Below, piece by piece: positions 1-8,684 of a stretch of DNA of 64,000 bases. Within the stretch, counting starts at the first letter, position 1; each line of letters begins with the position of its first letter. The notes below the pieces were generated by a model that was not told the origin of the DNA, searched no databases, and saw only the letters and a list, made by a program, of their open reading frames with translations. The stretch lies in NCBI RefSeq assembly GCF_016786305.1, contig NZ_JADWYV010000011.1; one strand, given 5' to 3'. This stretch comes from Pseudofrankia nepalensis (lineage in GTDB: Bacteria > Actinomycetota > Actinomycetes > Frankiales > Frankiaceae). Position numbers and translations under genes: made by a program.

Positions 1-369
1 TTTTGGGTCGATCACGGCCGTCCAGCGGGGACGGCCGGTCAGTGCTGTCAGGGCGGTGGTGCGGTGGAGGTAGGCCTTGGCGAGTGCGGATTTGCCGTGG
101 GCGCCGGCGCCGGAGATGAGCATGTTGGGGCCTTGGATGAGGCCGGCTTCGTAGGCGGCGATGAGGTCGAAGTGGAAGGCGCCGCCAGCGAGGCGGTCGG
201 TGCCGAGCAGCGGGCCGGTCGGTGGCAGCGCGGTTTCGATCGGCAGGGGGCTGAGCGCGCACAGGTGCGCGGTGGTGGCGATGTCCCAGGGCAGGGTGAC
301 GGGGACCGTCGGTGGCTGGGCGGCGCGGCGCCGGCGGGTGCGGTGTGGCTGGGTGGGATGGGCTGGCAT
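1..369 (-). CDS. VirB4-like conjugal transfer ATPase, N-terminal part only
   Basis: The gene runs off the left edge, so only the first ~123 residues are seen. It starts at an ATG that overlaps the stop of the upstream SCO6880-like gene (TGATG), which implies translational coupling. After a basic, proline-rich start the protein reads ...PNMLISGAGAHGKSALAKAY; GAGAHGKS is a Walker A P-loop. In actinobacterial conjugative elements the gene after an SCO6880-type protein is the VirB4/TraC-like ATPase that energises the type IV secretion channel at the inner membrane. The family call rests on the P-loop plus gene order, since the rest of the protein is outside the window. Confidence 0.7.
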   Translation of the reverse strand, partial: MPAHPTQPHRTRRRRAAQPPTVPVTLPWDIATTAHLCALSPLPIETALPPTGPLLGTDRLAGGAFHFDLIAAYEAGLIQGPNMLISGAGAHGKSALAKAYLHRTTALTALTGRPRWTAVIDPK

Positions 370-2112
370 CAGTGGGCTCCGGGATTCGGGCGGCGGATCG
401 TGAGGCCGAGCGGGAGCGTCGCGGGGAAGACGTGGTGGTGGCGGCCGTGCAGGGGACGCAGGTCGGTGATGCCGGCGCGGGCGGCGAGGTCTGCCAGCTC
501 GGCGGTCGCGGTGTCGAGGGCGGGGCGGTCGGGGGCGGCGAGGTCGATCAGGGCGGTGTAGGCGAGTTCGGGGTGACCGGCGGACAGTTCGGCGTCGCGC
601 TGGTCGAGGGCGTCGTGGGCGGCGGACAGATGGGTGGGGATGCGGACCCGGTGGCGGTCGCGGATCTGGAGTGCAAGCTCGACGGCCGCGGTGTCCTGGT
701 TGAGGCGGCGCCGTGACGTGCGCGGCGGGATGGGTTGCAGGGCGACCGTGAGGGTGCGGGCCGCGGGGGTTTCGTGCAGGAGGGGGTCGAGCCAGCCGGG
801 GCGGAGCGGGCCGGTGGGCCAGGCGGCTACCCAGAAGACCCGGTGCCAGGTCGCGCCGATCCGGGCGGCGTCCCAGTAGGCCTCGACCGTGGTCCGGGTG
901 GGCGTGGGATCCAGGGGCGGTGGCGTGGGCGTGGCTGGGGCGTGGCGGGCGCCAGGGAGGTTGGCGCGCGCGGCGAGTCCGCGCGGTTCGACTGGCCTCG
1001 CCGCGTCGGTCGGCGCTGTCCGGTTGGCGGGTGGGGCGGTGGCCGTGGTCGGGTCGGCGTGGGCGGTGAGTTCGGCGGTGAGCTGGGCTGTGGTGAGGGC
1101 GCCGTGGACGGTGAGGCCGGCGGTGGCGGCGCGGGTGGCGAGTTGGCGGGCGGTGTCGAGGGCGACCTGTTCGGGGCGGTCGGGGCTGGCGCGGCGGTGG
1201 TGGGCGCGGCGGGGGTCGACGGTGAGCCAGAGGCGTAGGTCGTGGTGCTGGAGCAGGGTGTCGGCGAGTAGGGCGCGGTAGGAGGCGAGCGTCGCCGCGT
1301 CGCCTGTCTGGCTCGTCGCGCCGCTGACGTGGATGTCGACGCCGTTGTGGGCTGGTGTGGCGGTCGGCCGGGTGAGCGTGCGTGCCGTGGCCGTCGTGCC
1401 GTTGCTTCTCGCGTGCGCCCGGGGCTCATCGCCCGCACCGAGTCCGTCGGTGCGGATCTGACGGCGGGTGGCGTCTGTCGTCGTCTCCGGCCGCTGTCGT
1501 GGGGTGGTGGCCGGGAGGGGTTGGGGCGTGGCGAGGTGGGTGCGCAGGGTCCAGCCGAGGGTGAGGACTGCTGGGTCGCGGGCGGTCTGGGCGAGGACGC
1601 CTGCCCAGGTGGCGAGGTGGTGGTGCTGGTCGGTGGGGTCGAGGAGGGTGAACGGGCCGCCGCGGACGTCGAGGACGACGGTGAGCGCGCCGCCGCGGTG
1701 GCGAATGACGGCAGGGGGCTCGCCGTCGCGGCCGGTCAGGGTGGGATCGGGAATGTCGAGGATGTCTATGTCGCGTAGCCAGCTCGGTGGGCCGGCCGCG
1801 TGTGCCGCCGCCTCTGGACCGGCGTCGCGCCGCGGACGGCGGGGCGAGGTGGCGTAGGCGGGTGAGGGTGTAGCGGGCGAACAGCGGGAGCAGATGGCGG
1901 AGCGGTTCGCCGCCGAGGTGGACGGTGGCGAGCAGGACGGCGACGGTCAGGGCGGTGACGCCGATGAGCAGGCCGGCGCGGCCACCGAGCAGGGTGGTCG
2001 CGGCGATCAGGGCGGCCAGGCCGCTGGCCGCGAGGGCGAGTTGGGGGACGGTCAGGCCGTAGAAGGCGGTTCCGGCGCGGCGTGGAGGAAGCCGGTAGAC
2101 GGGCTCGCTCAC
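369..2112 (-). pseudogene. SCO6880-like conjugation protein with an apparent frameshift
   Basis: The start at 2112 (MSEPVYRLPPRRAG...) overlaps the TrbL-like gene by ATGA. Two hydrophobic segments follow (about residues 22-60). This frame is protein-like to about position 1855 (...RYTLTRLRHLAPP). A second frame with strong G/C third-position bias then reads ...GPPSWLRDIDILDIPDPT... without a stop to the TGA at 369-371. Joining them gives ~580 residues, the order of size expected for SCO6880-type membrane proteins of actinobacterial conjugative elements. The break lies between about 1805 and 1855. Whether it is real decay or a base-call error in a GC-rich draft cannot be decided here. The position between TrbL-like and VirB4-like genes supports the assignment. 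Confidence 0.6.
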
Positions 2113-3383
2113 CGGCCGCCTCCGCCTGGGTCGGCCGCGCCGCCGGGGTCAGGCCGGCGTCGGCGTGGCTGCCGCCGGCGGGCCGCCGTCCCCGGGCCGG
2201 CGCCGGGCGGTGGTGCTGGCGGGTCGGGTGCGGGACGCAGCGAGTCGCCGCCGGCTGGTGGGTCGGGTCTTCGCCGCCGGGAGGTCGGATCCGAGGACGG
2301 GTCGGGCAGCTGGCGGGGAGCGTTGGCCTGGAAGCGATCCCGCTCGCCAGCTGGTCGGGGTGCCCCTCCGGGCAGCCCACGCCCGGCTTGGCCGCCACGG
2401 CGGACACCGAGAACGGAGCCGAACGCGGCACCGAGGCCGCCACCGAGGGCACGGCCCCAGTAGGCGAGCTGCGCGGTCTGCTGCGCGCCGCGGAACGGGG
2501 CACGCGAGATTCCCTGGGCGAGGGTGAACGCCTCGGCCAGCGGGATCAGCCGCCACACGACGGCGGGCATGAACACCGCGACGACCGCGACGGCCAGCGC
2601 GAGGATGTAGGCACGCCAGGACGACGGCTCGGCCCCGGCCTGGTAGGGCTCGTCGAGCTGGTCGACGCCGATCCGCAGCGCGACGTAGATCGACGGTTTG
2701 GCGAGGACAGCGGCGCCGACGAGGCGCACGACCTGGCCGCCGGCTGGCCGTGCGGCGGGGATGACCGACGCGGCGAACGACAGCGGGGCGAGCGCGACGA
2801 TGATCAGGACCAGCGCGTCGCGCACGACGAGTTCCATGGCCAGAAGGACGGCGCCGAGGAACGCCAGCAGGGTCGCCAGCAGGCCGGGGAAGTCGTCCGA
2901 TGGGGGTGTCGAGATGACCTCGACGAGGCGGGTGGTCTTGTCCGGGGGTAGGACCGCGTCGGCGAGGACGTCGCCGAGGGTGAGCATCTGGTCGGCCAGC
3001 CAGGGGAAGCCGCCGATCGCCAGGACGGCGATCGGGAGTTGGATGCCAAGGCGGGCGAACGCCTGCCCGGGCTGGCCGGACAGCAGCCCCTGGATCACCC
3101 CGATGACCAGGGCAACAGCCAGCAGCCCGGTGGAGACCGAGGCGACCGTGTGGTAGGGCCCGTCGCCGGAGATGAACGTTGCGGCAGTAACCGGCGGGCG
3201 CTGCGACGCCGCGAACATCTCGGTCAGGATGTCGCGGATCCGGGCGCCGAACGCGTCGGTGAACATCTGCAGCATCGCCCGCAGCATCGTGACGGCGACG
3301 TCTTCGCCCATGTCCGTGAACAGCCCCGCGCCAGGCAGGCGGCTCAGCGCCGTCACCTCACCCACGCCGACCGCCCTCCCCAC
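2109..3383 (-). CDS. TrbL/VirB6-like conjugal transfer integral membrane protein
   Basis: A 424-residue protein with several long hydrophobic stretches (VSTGLLAVALVIGVIQGLL, LLATLLAFLGAVLLAMEL, ALVLIIVALAPLSFAASVI, AYILALAVAVVAVFMPAVVW) and a hydrophilic, proline-rich C-tail. This arrangement matches the TrbL/VirB6 class (SCO6881 type), which forms the inner-membrane channel of the conjugative T4SS. It overlaps the next gene by ATGA at 2109-2112. The start at 3383 would overlap the upstream gene by 31 bases. An internal ATG at 3311 (MGEDVAVTMLRAML) avoids that overlap and is a good alternative. Class is fairly secure from topology and neighbours; no catalytic motif is expected. Confidence 0.65.
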   Translation of the reverse strand: MGRAVGVGEVTALSRLPGAGLFTDMGEDVAVTMLRAMLQMFTDAFGARIRDILTEMFAASQRPPVTAATFISGDGPYHTVASVSTGLLAVALVIGVIQGLLSGQPGQAFARLGIQLPIAVLAIGGFPWLADQMLTLGDVLADAVLPPDKTTRLVEVISTPPSDDFPGLLATLLAFLGAVLLAMELVVRDALVLIIVALAPLSFAASVIPAARPAGGQVVRLVGAAVLAKPSIYVALRIGVDQLDEPYQAGAEPSSWRAYILALAVAVVAVFMPAVVWRLIPLAEAFTLAQGISRAPFRGAQQTAQLAYWGRALGGGLGAAFGSVLGVRRGGQAGRGLPGGAPRPAGERDRFQANAPRQLPDPSSDPTSRRRRPDPPAGGDSLRPAPDPPAPPPGAGPGTAARRRQPRRRRPDPGGAADPGGGGR

Positions 3384-3907
3384 CCGGCCGAGGCCCGGGC
3401 ACGCCGAGGCGTCTGCCGGATGGAAACGGCTGGCGAGGCTGCGGCTGGCCGGACGGTCGGCGGGGACAGATCAGCTGGCGGCTCGTGTGAAGGGCTGTCA
3501 TCTCCCAGCGGGCAGCCCGCAGGCGCGCGCGGGCCAGGTGACCAGACGGCCACCGGTCCGGCGGCCGTGCATCGCGGCGTCTGTGCTGGCGCGGCCAGCA
3601 CCTTCCAAGTCGCCACCGCGCACAGCGCCAGCACGGCGAGCATCACCGTCACCGCCAGCCAGCACAGCAGGCGCAGCCATCTGTCGGTGACGACCGTCTG
3701 GCCCGGCGCCGGCTCCCGGCCGGGTGGGGGTTCGCGCATGGTCGGTCGTGTCACCGCCGCCGGGTCCGCTGGCTCCGGCGGGCGCCAGCCCATCCAACCG
3801 GCCGCGCCCAGCCCCGGACCGCGATCCCAGTCGGACCCGGGTATCCAGCCAGCACCGGTGCCCCAGCCGGGCGGGGTGCCAGCGGGGTCGGGCTCCGGGG
3901 CGCTCAT
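3353..3907 (-). CDS. Small single-span membrane protein of the conjugation operon
   Basis: The start chosen is ATG at 3907 (MSAPEPDPAGTPPGWG), which overlaps the upstream stop by ATGA; the open frame extends further 5' but without protein-like composition. About 184 residues: a Pro/Gly-rich cytoplasmic stretch, one clear membrane segment (LLCWLAVTVMLAVLALCAVATW, about residues 80-101), then a short Pro/Ser-rich tail. I recognise no named family. Its position between a pilin-like gene and the TrbL-like gene suggests a structural or accessory T4SS role, by context only. Confidence 0.5.
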   Translation of the reverse strand: MSAPEPDPAGTPPGWGTGAGWIPGSDWDRGPGLGAAGWMGWRPPEPADPAAVTRPTMREPPPGREPAPGQTVVTDRWLRLLCWLAVTVMLAVLALCAVATWKVLAAPAQTPRCTAAGPVAVWSPGPRAPAGCPLGDDSPSHEPPADLSPPTVRPAAASPAVSIRQTPRRARASAGWGGRSAWVR

Positions 3908-4449
3908 CCGCTTGCCCAGCCGATCAGCGCTGGCGCCAGCAGGATCAGGACCGCCCCGCCGCCCCCGCCCAGCACCATCGCCAGCCCCCGGCTGGAGGCC
4001 TGCCCGGCCCCGCTCGCCCGGCCGATGCCCATCGCGGCCCCACCGATCACCACCGCGCCGATGCAGCACGCCAGGCCGACCTGCGACGCCGTGTCCAGGA
4101 ACATTTCGATCTTTTCCCGGCCGGGCATGTCCCGCCAGTCCGGGTTAACGGTGATCCCCGGCACCCCCGCCGCCTCGCCAGCCGGCGGAGTGGTGGACGC
4201 GACGGCCGTTCCTGGGAACGCACCGACCAGAGCCAACATCGCTACGGCGGTGGCTGTGAGCAGACCGCGGGCCCGGCGCCGCCAGCCCGCCGCCCACCGT
4301 GCGGACTTGTGGTCAGCTCGGGCCGGTCCGGGTTCTGAGGTCTTCGTCTTCTCGAGGCGTCGCGGTGTGGCGCGCGATGGGCATGATCGCCGGCTGGCGG
4401 CCGGCCTGTTCAGCTGGGACATGCCGCGCACGATCCGACCCGGCGTCAT
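3904..4449 (-). CDS. VirB2/TrbC-like small membrane protein of the conjugation operon
   Basis: The start at ATG 4449 (MTPGRIVRGMSQLNRP) is the first plausible one after the upstream XRE gene ends. A basic stretch precedes a signal-like hydrophobic segment (LLTATAVAMLALVGAFPG) ending in AVAS. The mature part has two further membrane segments (VGLACCIGAVVIGGAAMGIG and LAMVLGGGGGAVLILLAPALI) separated by a short polar loop. A cleaved N-terminus plus two helices is the topology of VirB2/TrbC-type pilins, and similar small proteins sit at this place in actinobacterial conjugative clusters. No pilin-specific motif is visible, so the name rests on topology and context. Confidence 0.5.
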   Translation of the reverse strand: MTPGRIVRGMSQLNRPAASRRSCPSRATPRRLEKTKTSEPGPARADHKSARWAAGWRRRARGLLTATAVAMLALVGAFPGTAVASTTPPAGEAAGVPGITVNPDWRDMPGREKIEMFLDTASQVGLACCIGAVVIGGAAMGIGRASGAGQASSRGLAMVLGGGGGAVLILLAPALIGWASG

Positions 4450-4565
4450 CGCCACAGCCCTCGCGGCCAGCGCCGCCCCGGCCCGCGCGCGCCGCACCAC
4501 ATCGGTGACGACATCACCGACGACATCGCCCCAGGCCACAGGCCAAGGGATGGCCGATGAAGCGA

Positions 4566-5216
4566 TCAGCCGCGGCCGGCGTCGTCGCCCGGGGTCGCCG
4601 CTGTGTCGACTGCCGTGGTCACCCGAACGATCAGTGTCCGGGTCTGTTCGAGACGGGCGGTCGCGGTTTCCAACCAGGCGACGGCCAGGTCGCGCTCCGC
4701 GGAGTCGAGCTGGTTGGCGTGGGTGAGACAGGCGCGGGCCTCGTCGATCGCGGTGCTCGCCGTGTCCAACTCGGTGGTGATCCGCGTGAGCGGGTGCTGT
4801 CCGCCGCCCGGCGCGGTCCGAGGACCGGCTGCCGCTGGCTGGCGCGGGTGTTGCTTGGCATCGAGACCGGCGGGCACTGCGCTGTGGGCCTGGTCGGCGG
4901 CGATGCCCTCGAGGAGGACACGAAGGAGGTGATTGGCGGGCCATCCGAGGGCGCGGGAGATGGCGGCGAGGGTGTCATCGCGGACGCGGCGGGTACCGGT
5001 GCCGCGCTGCAGGACGCGGATCGTCGCGACCGAGATGTTGGAGAGATCGGCAAGGCGTTGCTGGGTGAGGCGGCAGGCAGCCAGGCGGGCATTGAGCGCG
5101 GCAGCGACCGCCGCCCAGTCCTGCGCGGTGCGGCTTGTCGTCGTAGATCCGCCAGCCGCCGGTTCGGGGACGCCGGCGGCCTGGCGGCTGGTGCTGACGA
5201 TCGTCGTCGGCGTCAT
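4566..5216 (-). CDS. XRE-family helix-turn-helix transcriptional regulator
   Basis: A 216-residue protein. Residues ~33-95 read WAAVAAALNARLAACRLTQQ followed by RLADLSNISVATIRVLQRG and then DDTLAAISRALGWPANHLL, a Cro/C1-type HTH of the XRE class. The C-terminal half is helical (repeated ELDTASTAIDEARACL-like segments) and may mediate dimerisation. Its start overlaps the upstream gene by ATGA (5213-5216), so it belongs to the operon 6483-4566 at least. It lies at the head of the conjugation genes and is a candidate regulator of transfer; that role is inferred from position. Confidence 0.75.
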   Translation of the reverse strand: MTPTTIVSTSRQAAGVPEPAAGGSTTTSRTAQDWAAVAAALNARLAACRLTQQRLADLSNISVATIRVLQRGTGTRRVRDDTLAAISRALGWPANHLLRVLLEGIAADQAHSAVPAGLDAKQHPRQPAAAGPRTAPGGGQHPLTRITTELDTASTAIDEARACLTHANQLDSAERDLAVAWLETATARLEQTRTLIVRVTTAVDTAATPGDDAGRG

Positions 5217-5827
5217 GGCACAACCGCGGTGGGGCGGGCACGCCTCGGACGGAGATCTTCGGGCCAGGCCGGGAGGTGGAGGTGATGCGTGAGTTCCCAG
5301 ACGACGCGCATCTGGATGGCGTCAGGGGTGACGACGGTGACCAGGTGGGGGAGGATCACCGTTCCGCTTTCCCAGGCACAGGTCGGCCGGGTGCCACAGG
5401 TGATCACAGGCGGAGAGCTGGCAGCGGGGTGACGCTGGTCGGCGAGGAGACGGGCAACGACGAGGGCCAGCTGGGCACGGGCGGGGGAGGCGAGGCGGGG
5501 GCAGATCACCAGGGCACGGGCGCTGCTGGTAGCGGCCAACGTGCGGGCCTTGGCCTCGGGTGGATGTGGATGCGCGGCGACGAACGTCACCCCGCTGCCG
5601 TGCCCAGGCTGGTTGTTGAAGCCGGGTGAGCCGCCGGGCGTGGGTCCGCTCGCGCCGGCAGGGGCGGGGTGCCGGTCGAGGAGCACACCGGGCCTGACCG
5701 GGAAACGGAAAGGCTCCAGCTCCACGGAATGGAAGGCGTCCGCCGCGCTGTCGAGACTGATCATCAACTGGTGGGCCGGGCTTCCCGTTCGCCCGCTGGC
5801 TGGTCCCGGGCCGGTTGTGGTGGTCAT
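5213..5827 (-). CDS. Conserved hypothetical protein
   Basis: 204 residues, overlapping both neighbours by ATGA (5824-5827 and 5213-5216), which makes the start convincing. The sequence has a segment SLDSAADAFHSVELEPFRFP near residue 24 and another, TWESGTVILPHLVTV-like, toward the C-terminus (CAWESGTVILPHLVTVVTP). There are no membrane segments and no recognisable catalytic motif. I do not recognise the family. Tight coupling to the XRE gene and the resolvase-like gene suggests these three are co-translated. Confidence 0.5.
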   Translation of the reverse strand: MTTTTGPGPASGRTGSPAHQLMISLDSAADAFHSVELEPFRFPVRPGVLLDRHPAPAGASGPTPGGSPGFNNQPGHGSGVTFVAAHPHPPEAKARTLAATSSARALVICPRLASPARAQLALVVARLLADQRHPAASSPPVITCGTRPTCAWESGTVILPHLVTVVTPDAIQMRVVWELTHHLHLPAWPEDLRPRRARPTAVVP

Positions 5828-6483
5828 CGAGGCTGCCCGGCGGTGTCCGGTGCCGGGTGGAAGACCAGGGTGGTGGCGACGTCGCCGTAGCTCTCGACGA
5901 AGCGGGCGTCGGCGGGAAGGCGGACGAGGGCGCTGATGAGGGTGGCGGCGGCGTCGTCGGGGCGCAGGGTGAGCTCGAACGTGCCCTCGGCGGTGAGGGG
6001 GCCGAGGCCCGGTCCGGGCGCCGACGGTTGGGGTACGCAGTGCGGTGCCTGGGCAGCGGGAAGGCGCGGCGGTGGGGTGGAGAGCGCGCGCAGGGTGGCG
6101 CGGGTCTGGGCGAGCCGGTGGGTGAGAGCGTGGTGCGCGGTCGGGGTAGCGGGTAGGTGGCTGGGTCCGGGGACGAGGAGCACGGCGCCGGGGTGGTGGG
6201 CGAGCTCGGCGAGGAGGTCTTCGAGGCCGGGGCGGTCGGGTGTGGTGGGGGTGGTGTCGCGGTCGACGTAGACCTCGAGCAGGGTCAGGCCGGCATCGGT
6301 GGCGTGGGTGGCCAGGCGGGCGTGGAGACTGTTGATCTGGTCTTCGTCGTCGTCGGGGACGGCGAGGTAGCCATAGGCGGGCCGCGGGGTCGGGTCTACC
6401 AGGTGGAACGCGGGGGCCGCGCCAGGTGACGGGTCAGCTGGGGTCGTGGGGTGGGACTGGGGGCGTGGCGCGGGCTGGGCCAT
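5824..6483 (-). CDS. Serine-recombinase-like protein lacking the catalytic serine
   Basis: 219 residues. Residues ~36-110 resemble the N-terminal fold of resolvase/invertase proteins: YGYLAVPDDDEDQINSLHAR, then GLTLLEVYVDRDTTPTTPDRPGLEDLLAEL and a beta strand AVLLVPGPSHL. In active serine recombinases the first strand is followed by a catalytic serine (YxRVS..); here that place is occupied by VPDDD, and the later R-rich catalytic sites are also missing. It therefore probably keeps the fold but not recombination activity, perhaps as a DNA- or protein-binding accessory. There is no C-terminal HTH. The family link is my reading of motif spacing, not a database match. Confidence 0.5.
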   Translation of the reverse strand: MAQPAPRPQSHPTTPADPSPGAAPAFHLVDPTPRPAYGYLAVPDDDEDQINSLHARLATHATDAGLTLLEVYVDRDTTPTTPDRPGLEDLLAELAHHPGAVLLVPGPSHLPATPTAHHALTHRLAQTRATLRALSTPPPRLPAAQAPHCVPQPSAPGPGLGPLTAEGTFELTLRPDDAAATLISALVRLPADARFVESYGDVATTLVFHPAPDTAGQPR

Positions 6484-6552
6484 CGCGTCCTCCAGAACGG
6501 TTCGGCGGTTCCGGGGAAGGTGAGCAGGTCTTCTGGTCGTTGGGAGATCGGC

Positions 6553-7197
6553 TTACAGGTGGTGAAGGCAGTCCGAGACGCGGCGCAGGAGTGCCGGGTC
6601 GGCTGGGTGGGGGTGGGAGCAGGCGGGCCGAGGGCGGATTGGAAGGCCGCGAGCGGTGGTCGGCGCCGGCGTGGCGATCTCGGCCCAGACAACTTTTCCG
6701 GCCGGTCCCGGGCCTTCGACCACGAGGTCGTGTCCCCAGCGTTCGGCGAGGGCCTCGACGAGAAGCAGGCCCCGGCCACCCTCGTCATCGGCGTCCGGGA
6801 CGCGGGGGACCGGCGGTCGGAGGTCGAGGTCGTGGACCTCGATCCGAAGCCGGTCGTCGCCGGCCGTCAGGCGTAGCTGGACATCGACTAGGTGCCCGGC
6901 TGTGCCTGCAGGCAGCTGGCTGCTGGTCAGGGCGTTACCGACGAGTTCAGCGGTGAGCAGTTCGGCGATGTCGAGTGCGTGGTCCAGCCGCCACCAGGTG
7001 AGCATCCAACGCACGAAGGACCGGGCCAGCGGACAGGCGATGGGGACGGCCGGCAGGGCGAGCGTTGCCATCCATGTGGATGACTCTGCCGACGAGGTCA
7101 GGTGGCACGGTGCACGGTGGGGATTCGGCGGGTCGAGGGCGTCTCCGGCGGATGTACGCGCGGGAGTTGCCGCGCGGTGGGAGACGAGTTCGCCCAT
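6553..7197 (-). CDS. HATPase-fold ATP-binding regulator (RsbW/anti-sigma kinase type)
   Basis: 214 residues. The middle shows the Bergerat ATP-binding fold of the GHKL family: an N-box helix AELLTAELVGNALTSS with E and N in register, strands LRIEVHDLDLRPP and the G-box DDEGGRGLLLVEALAERWG. These short single-domain proteins are usually anti-sigma-factor kinases or related regulators in actinobacteria. It is divergent from the XRE-DUF5753/DUF397 pair at 7386-8449, with a shared ~190-bp control region containing strong palindromes. The true start may be downstream of 7197, since the first ~40 residues look unstructured. Confidence 0.7.
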   Translation of the reverse strand: MGELVSHRAATPARTSAGDALDPPNPHRAPCHLTSSAESSTWMATLALPAVPIACPLARSFVRWMLTWWRLDHALDIAELLTAELVGNALTSSQLPAGTAGHLVDVQLRLTAGDDRLRIEVHDLDLRPPVPRVPDADDEGGRGLLLVEALAERWGHDLVVEGPGPAGKVVWAEIATPAPTTARGLPIRPRPACSHPHPADPALLRRVSDCLHHL

Positions 7198-7260
7198 CGC
7201 GTCCTCCTGACGGGATCGGGGTCAGCCGGCGCGCGCGGCCGGCGATGCACCGATCATCTA

Positions 7261-7288
7261 CTTGCATGCAAGTCGATGCAAGTGCATC
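7261..7288. promoter_or_regulatory. Pair of adjacent palindromes, likely operator
   Basis: CTTGCATGCAAG (7261-7272) is a perfect 12-bp palindrome. GATGCAAGTGCATC (7275-7288) is a perfect 14-bp palindrome. They share the half-site TGCA(A/T) and are two bases apart, in the region between the divergent HATPase and XRE genes. This is the expected arrangement for cooperative binding of a dimeric HTH regulator; the adjacent XRE protein is the obvious candidate. Confidence 0.5.
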
Positions 7289-7385
7289 TTGGGTTCGACG
7301 GTGATGCAGAGGGCTGCGTGCAATCATGTGGATCATCGGAGGGCCGGCTGCGGCCCGTCGGCCGCGGTCAGAAGGTGAGGATCCG

Positions 7386-8243
7386 ATGCCAGCCGAGCCC
7401 CATCCGACGCTGCGTCGCCGCCAGCTTGGCGCCGAACTGCGCAGGCTGCGCGAGGACCGTGAGCTAACGATCGATGCCGCCGCGGCTCACTTGTCCTGCT
7501 CCTCGTCGAAGATCAGTCGGCTCGAGACCGGGATCAGTGCCCCGCGTGCCCGCGACGTCGCTGCCCTACTCGATCTTTACGAAGTGCCGGACGAGGACCG
7601 TGCTCGGCTTCTCGACGTGACCCGCGGTGTCCGCGAGCCTGACTGGTGGCACCGCTACACCGACGCCGTGCCTCGCTGGTTCGAGCGGTTCATGGCCGCC
7701 GAGAGCAGCGCCACCACCTGGGAGTGCTTCGAAGCCCAGCTTGTCCCTGGCCTGCTCCAGACTCGTGACTACGCCTTCGCCGTCATGCGGGCGGCGAACA
7801 CCGCCCTCGATGACGCTGAGATCGACCGCCGCGTCGAGTTGCGCATGGAACGGCAGAACCGGCTCACGGGTGACAACGCGCTCGCCCTGTGGGCCGTTCT
7901 CGACGAAGCCGTCCTGCGGCGGCAAGTCGGCGGTCCGGCCGTGATGCGTGCCCAACTGGAGCACCTGGCCGCCGCCGCCCGCCGGCCCAACATCACCATC
8001 CAGATCCTGCCCTACACCGTCGGTGCCCACCCGGCGCTCGGCTTCTCGTTCAAGGTCCTGGGTTTCGACGGTCTGAACGGCGGCGAGGTCGTGCACGTCG
8101 AGCAGCTCAACAGCGCCGTCTATCTGGAACGGGACGCCGATCTACGCCGCTATAAGCTGACGATGAACCGCCTCCGAGCCTTCGCGCTCGACCCCGAGCG
8201 GTCCCTCGACCTGATCGTCCAAGCGGCGGAGGATCTTCCATGA
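7386..8243 (+). CDS. XRE HTH protein with C-terminal DUF5753 domain
   Basis: The start is ATG 7386 (MPAEPHPTLRRRQLGAELRR), 8 bases after a GAAGGTGAGG ribosome-binding site; an upstream in-frame start at 7326 has no such signal. Residues ~10-70 form the HTH (LGAELRRLREDRELTIDAAA, CSSSKISRLETG). From about residue 95 the DUF5753 domain follows, with the characteristic WECFEAQLVPGLLQTRDYA and IQILPYTVGAHPALG blocks. In actinobacteria such proteins pair with small DUF397 partners; here the DUF397 gene overlaps by ATGA. Such pairs control development, secondary metabolism or mobile elements; the target here is unknown. Confidence 0.9.
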   Translation: MPAEPHPTLRRRQLGAELRRLREDRELTIDAAAAHLSCSSSKISRLETGISAPRARDVAALLDLYEVPDEDRARLLDVTRGVREPDWWHRYTDAVPRWFERFMAAESSATTWECFEAQLVPGLLQTRDYAFAVMRAANTALDDAEIDRRVELRMERQNRLTGDNALALWAVLDEAVLRRQVGGPAVMRAQLEHLAAAARRPNITIQILPYTVGAHPALGFSFKVLGFDGLNGGEVVHVEQLNSAVYLERDADLRRYKLTMNRLRAFALDPERSLDLIVQAAEDLP

Positions 8244-8449
8244 GCCACACCCCGGCCACCGCCCTGGTCTGGCGGAAGTCCACCTACAGCGCCGGCAACG
8301 GCGGTGAATGCGTCGAGGTCGCCACCCTCCCCGACGGCGGCCGCGCCGTCCGCGACTCCAAGGACCCCGACGGCCCGGTCCTGCACTTCACCACCGCTGA
8401 GTGGATCGCCTTCCTGGCCGGCGTCCGCAATGGTGAGTTCGACGACTGA
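8240..8449 (+). CDS. DUF397 protein
   Basis: 69 residues with the DUF397 signature: WRKSTYSAGNGGECVEVATL near the N-terminus, then VRDSKDPDGPVLHFTTAEW and a C-terminal helix WIAFLAGVRNGEFDD. The start overlaps the DUF5753 gene stop (ATGA), so the two are translationally coupled. DUF397 proteins are thought to act as small partners, often toxin-like, of the XRE-DUF5753 regulator. It is full length for the family. Confidence 0.9.
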   Translation: MSHTPATALVWRKSTYSAGNGGECVEVATLPDGGRAVRDSKDPDGPVLHFTTAEWIAFLAGVRNGEFDD

Positions 8450-8684
8450 ACGTGATCCGAGGGCGGCCCGCGATGGGGCTGTGGTGGGGCCGTACGGTGT
8501 GGTAATTCTCGACGTCGTTGCTCGAATGTGTTCGGCCTGGCGTCGGTTCTGATCAGTCCGCTTCGGCCTGCCGAGGCCGTGGTCCGGCTTCCGGCGGTCA
8601 TGAAGGCGCTCTTATTGAGGCGGCCGATGGGATCTATGGGCCAGGCAAGCAGGGATTGGGCCGCATCCCGGGCGGGGCTGAGGA
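8450..8684. other. Intergenic stretch without a recognised gene
   Basis: Between DUF397 and the broken DUF6879 gene. I see no protein-like frame, strong inverted repeat or RNA gene. It should hold the 5' end and promoter of the DUF6879 gene. Confidence 0.4.
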
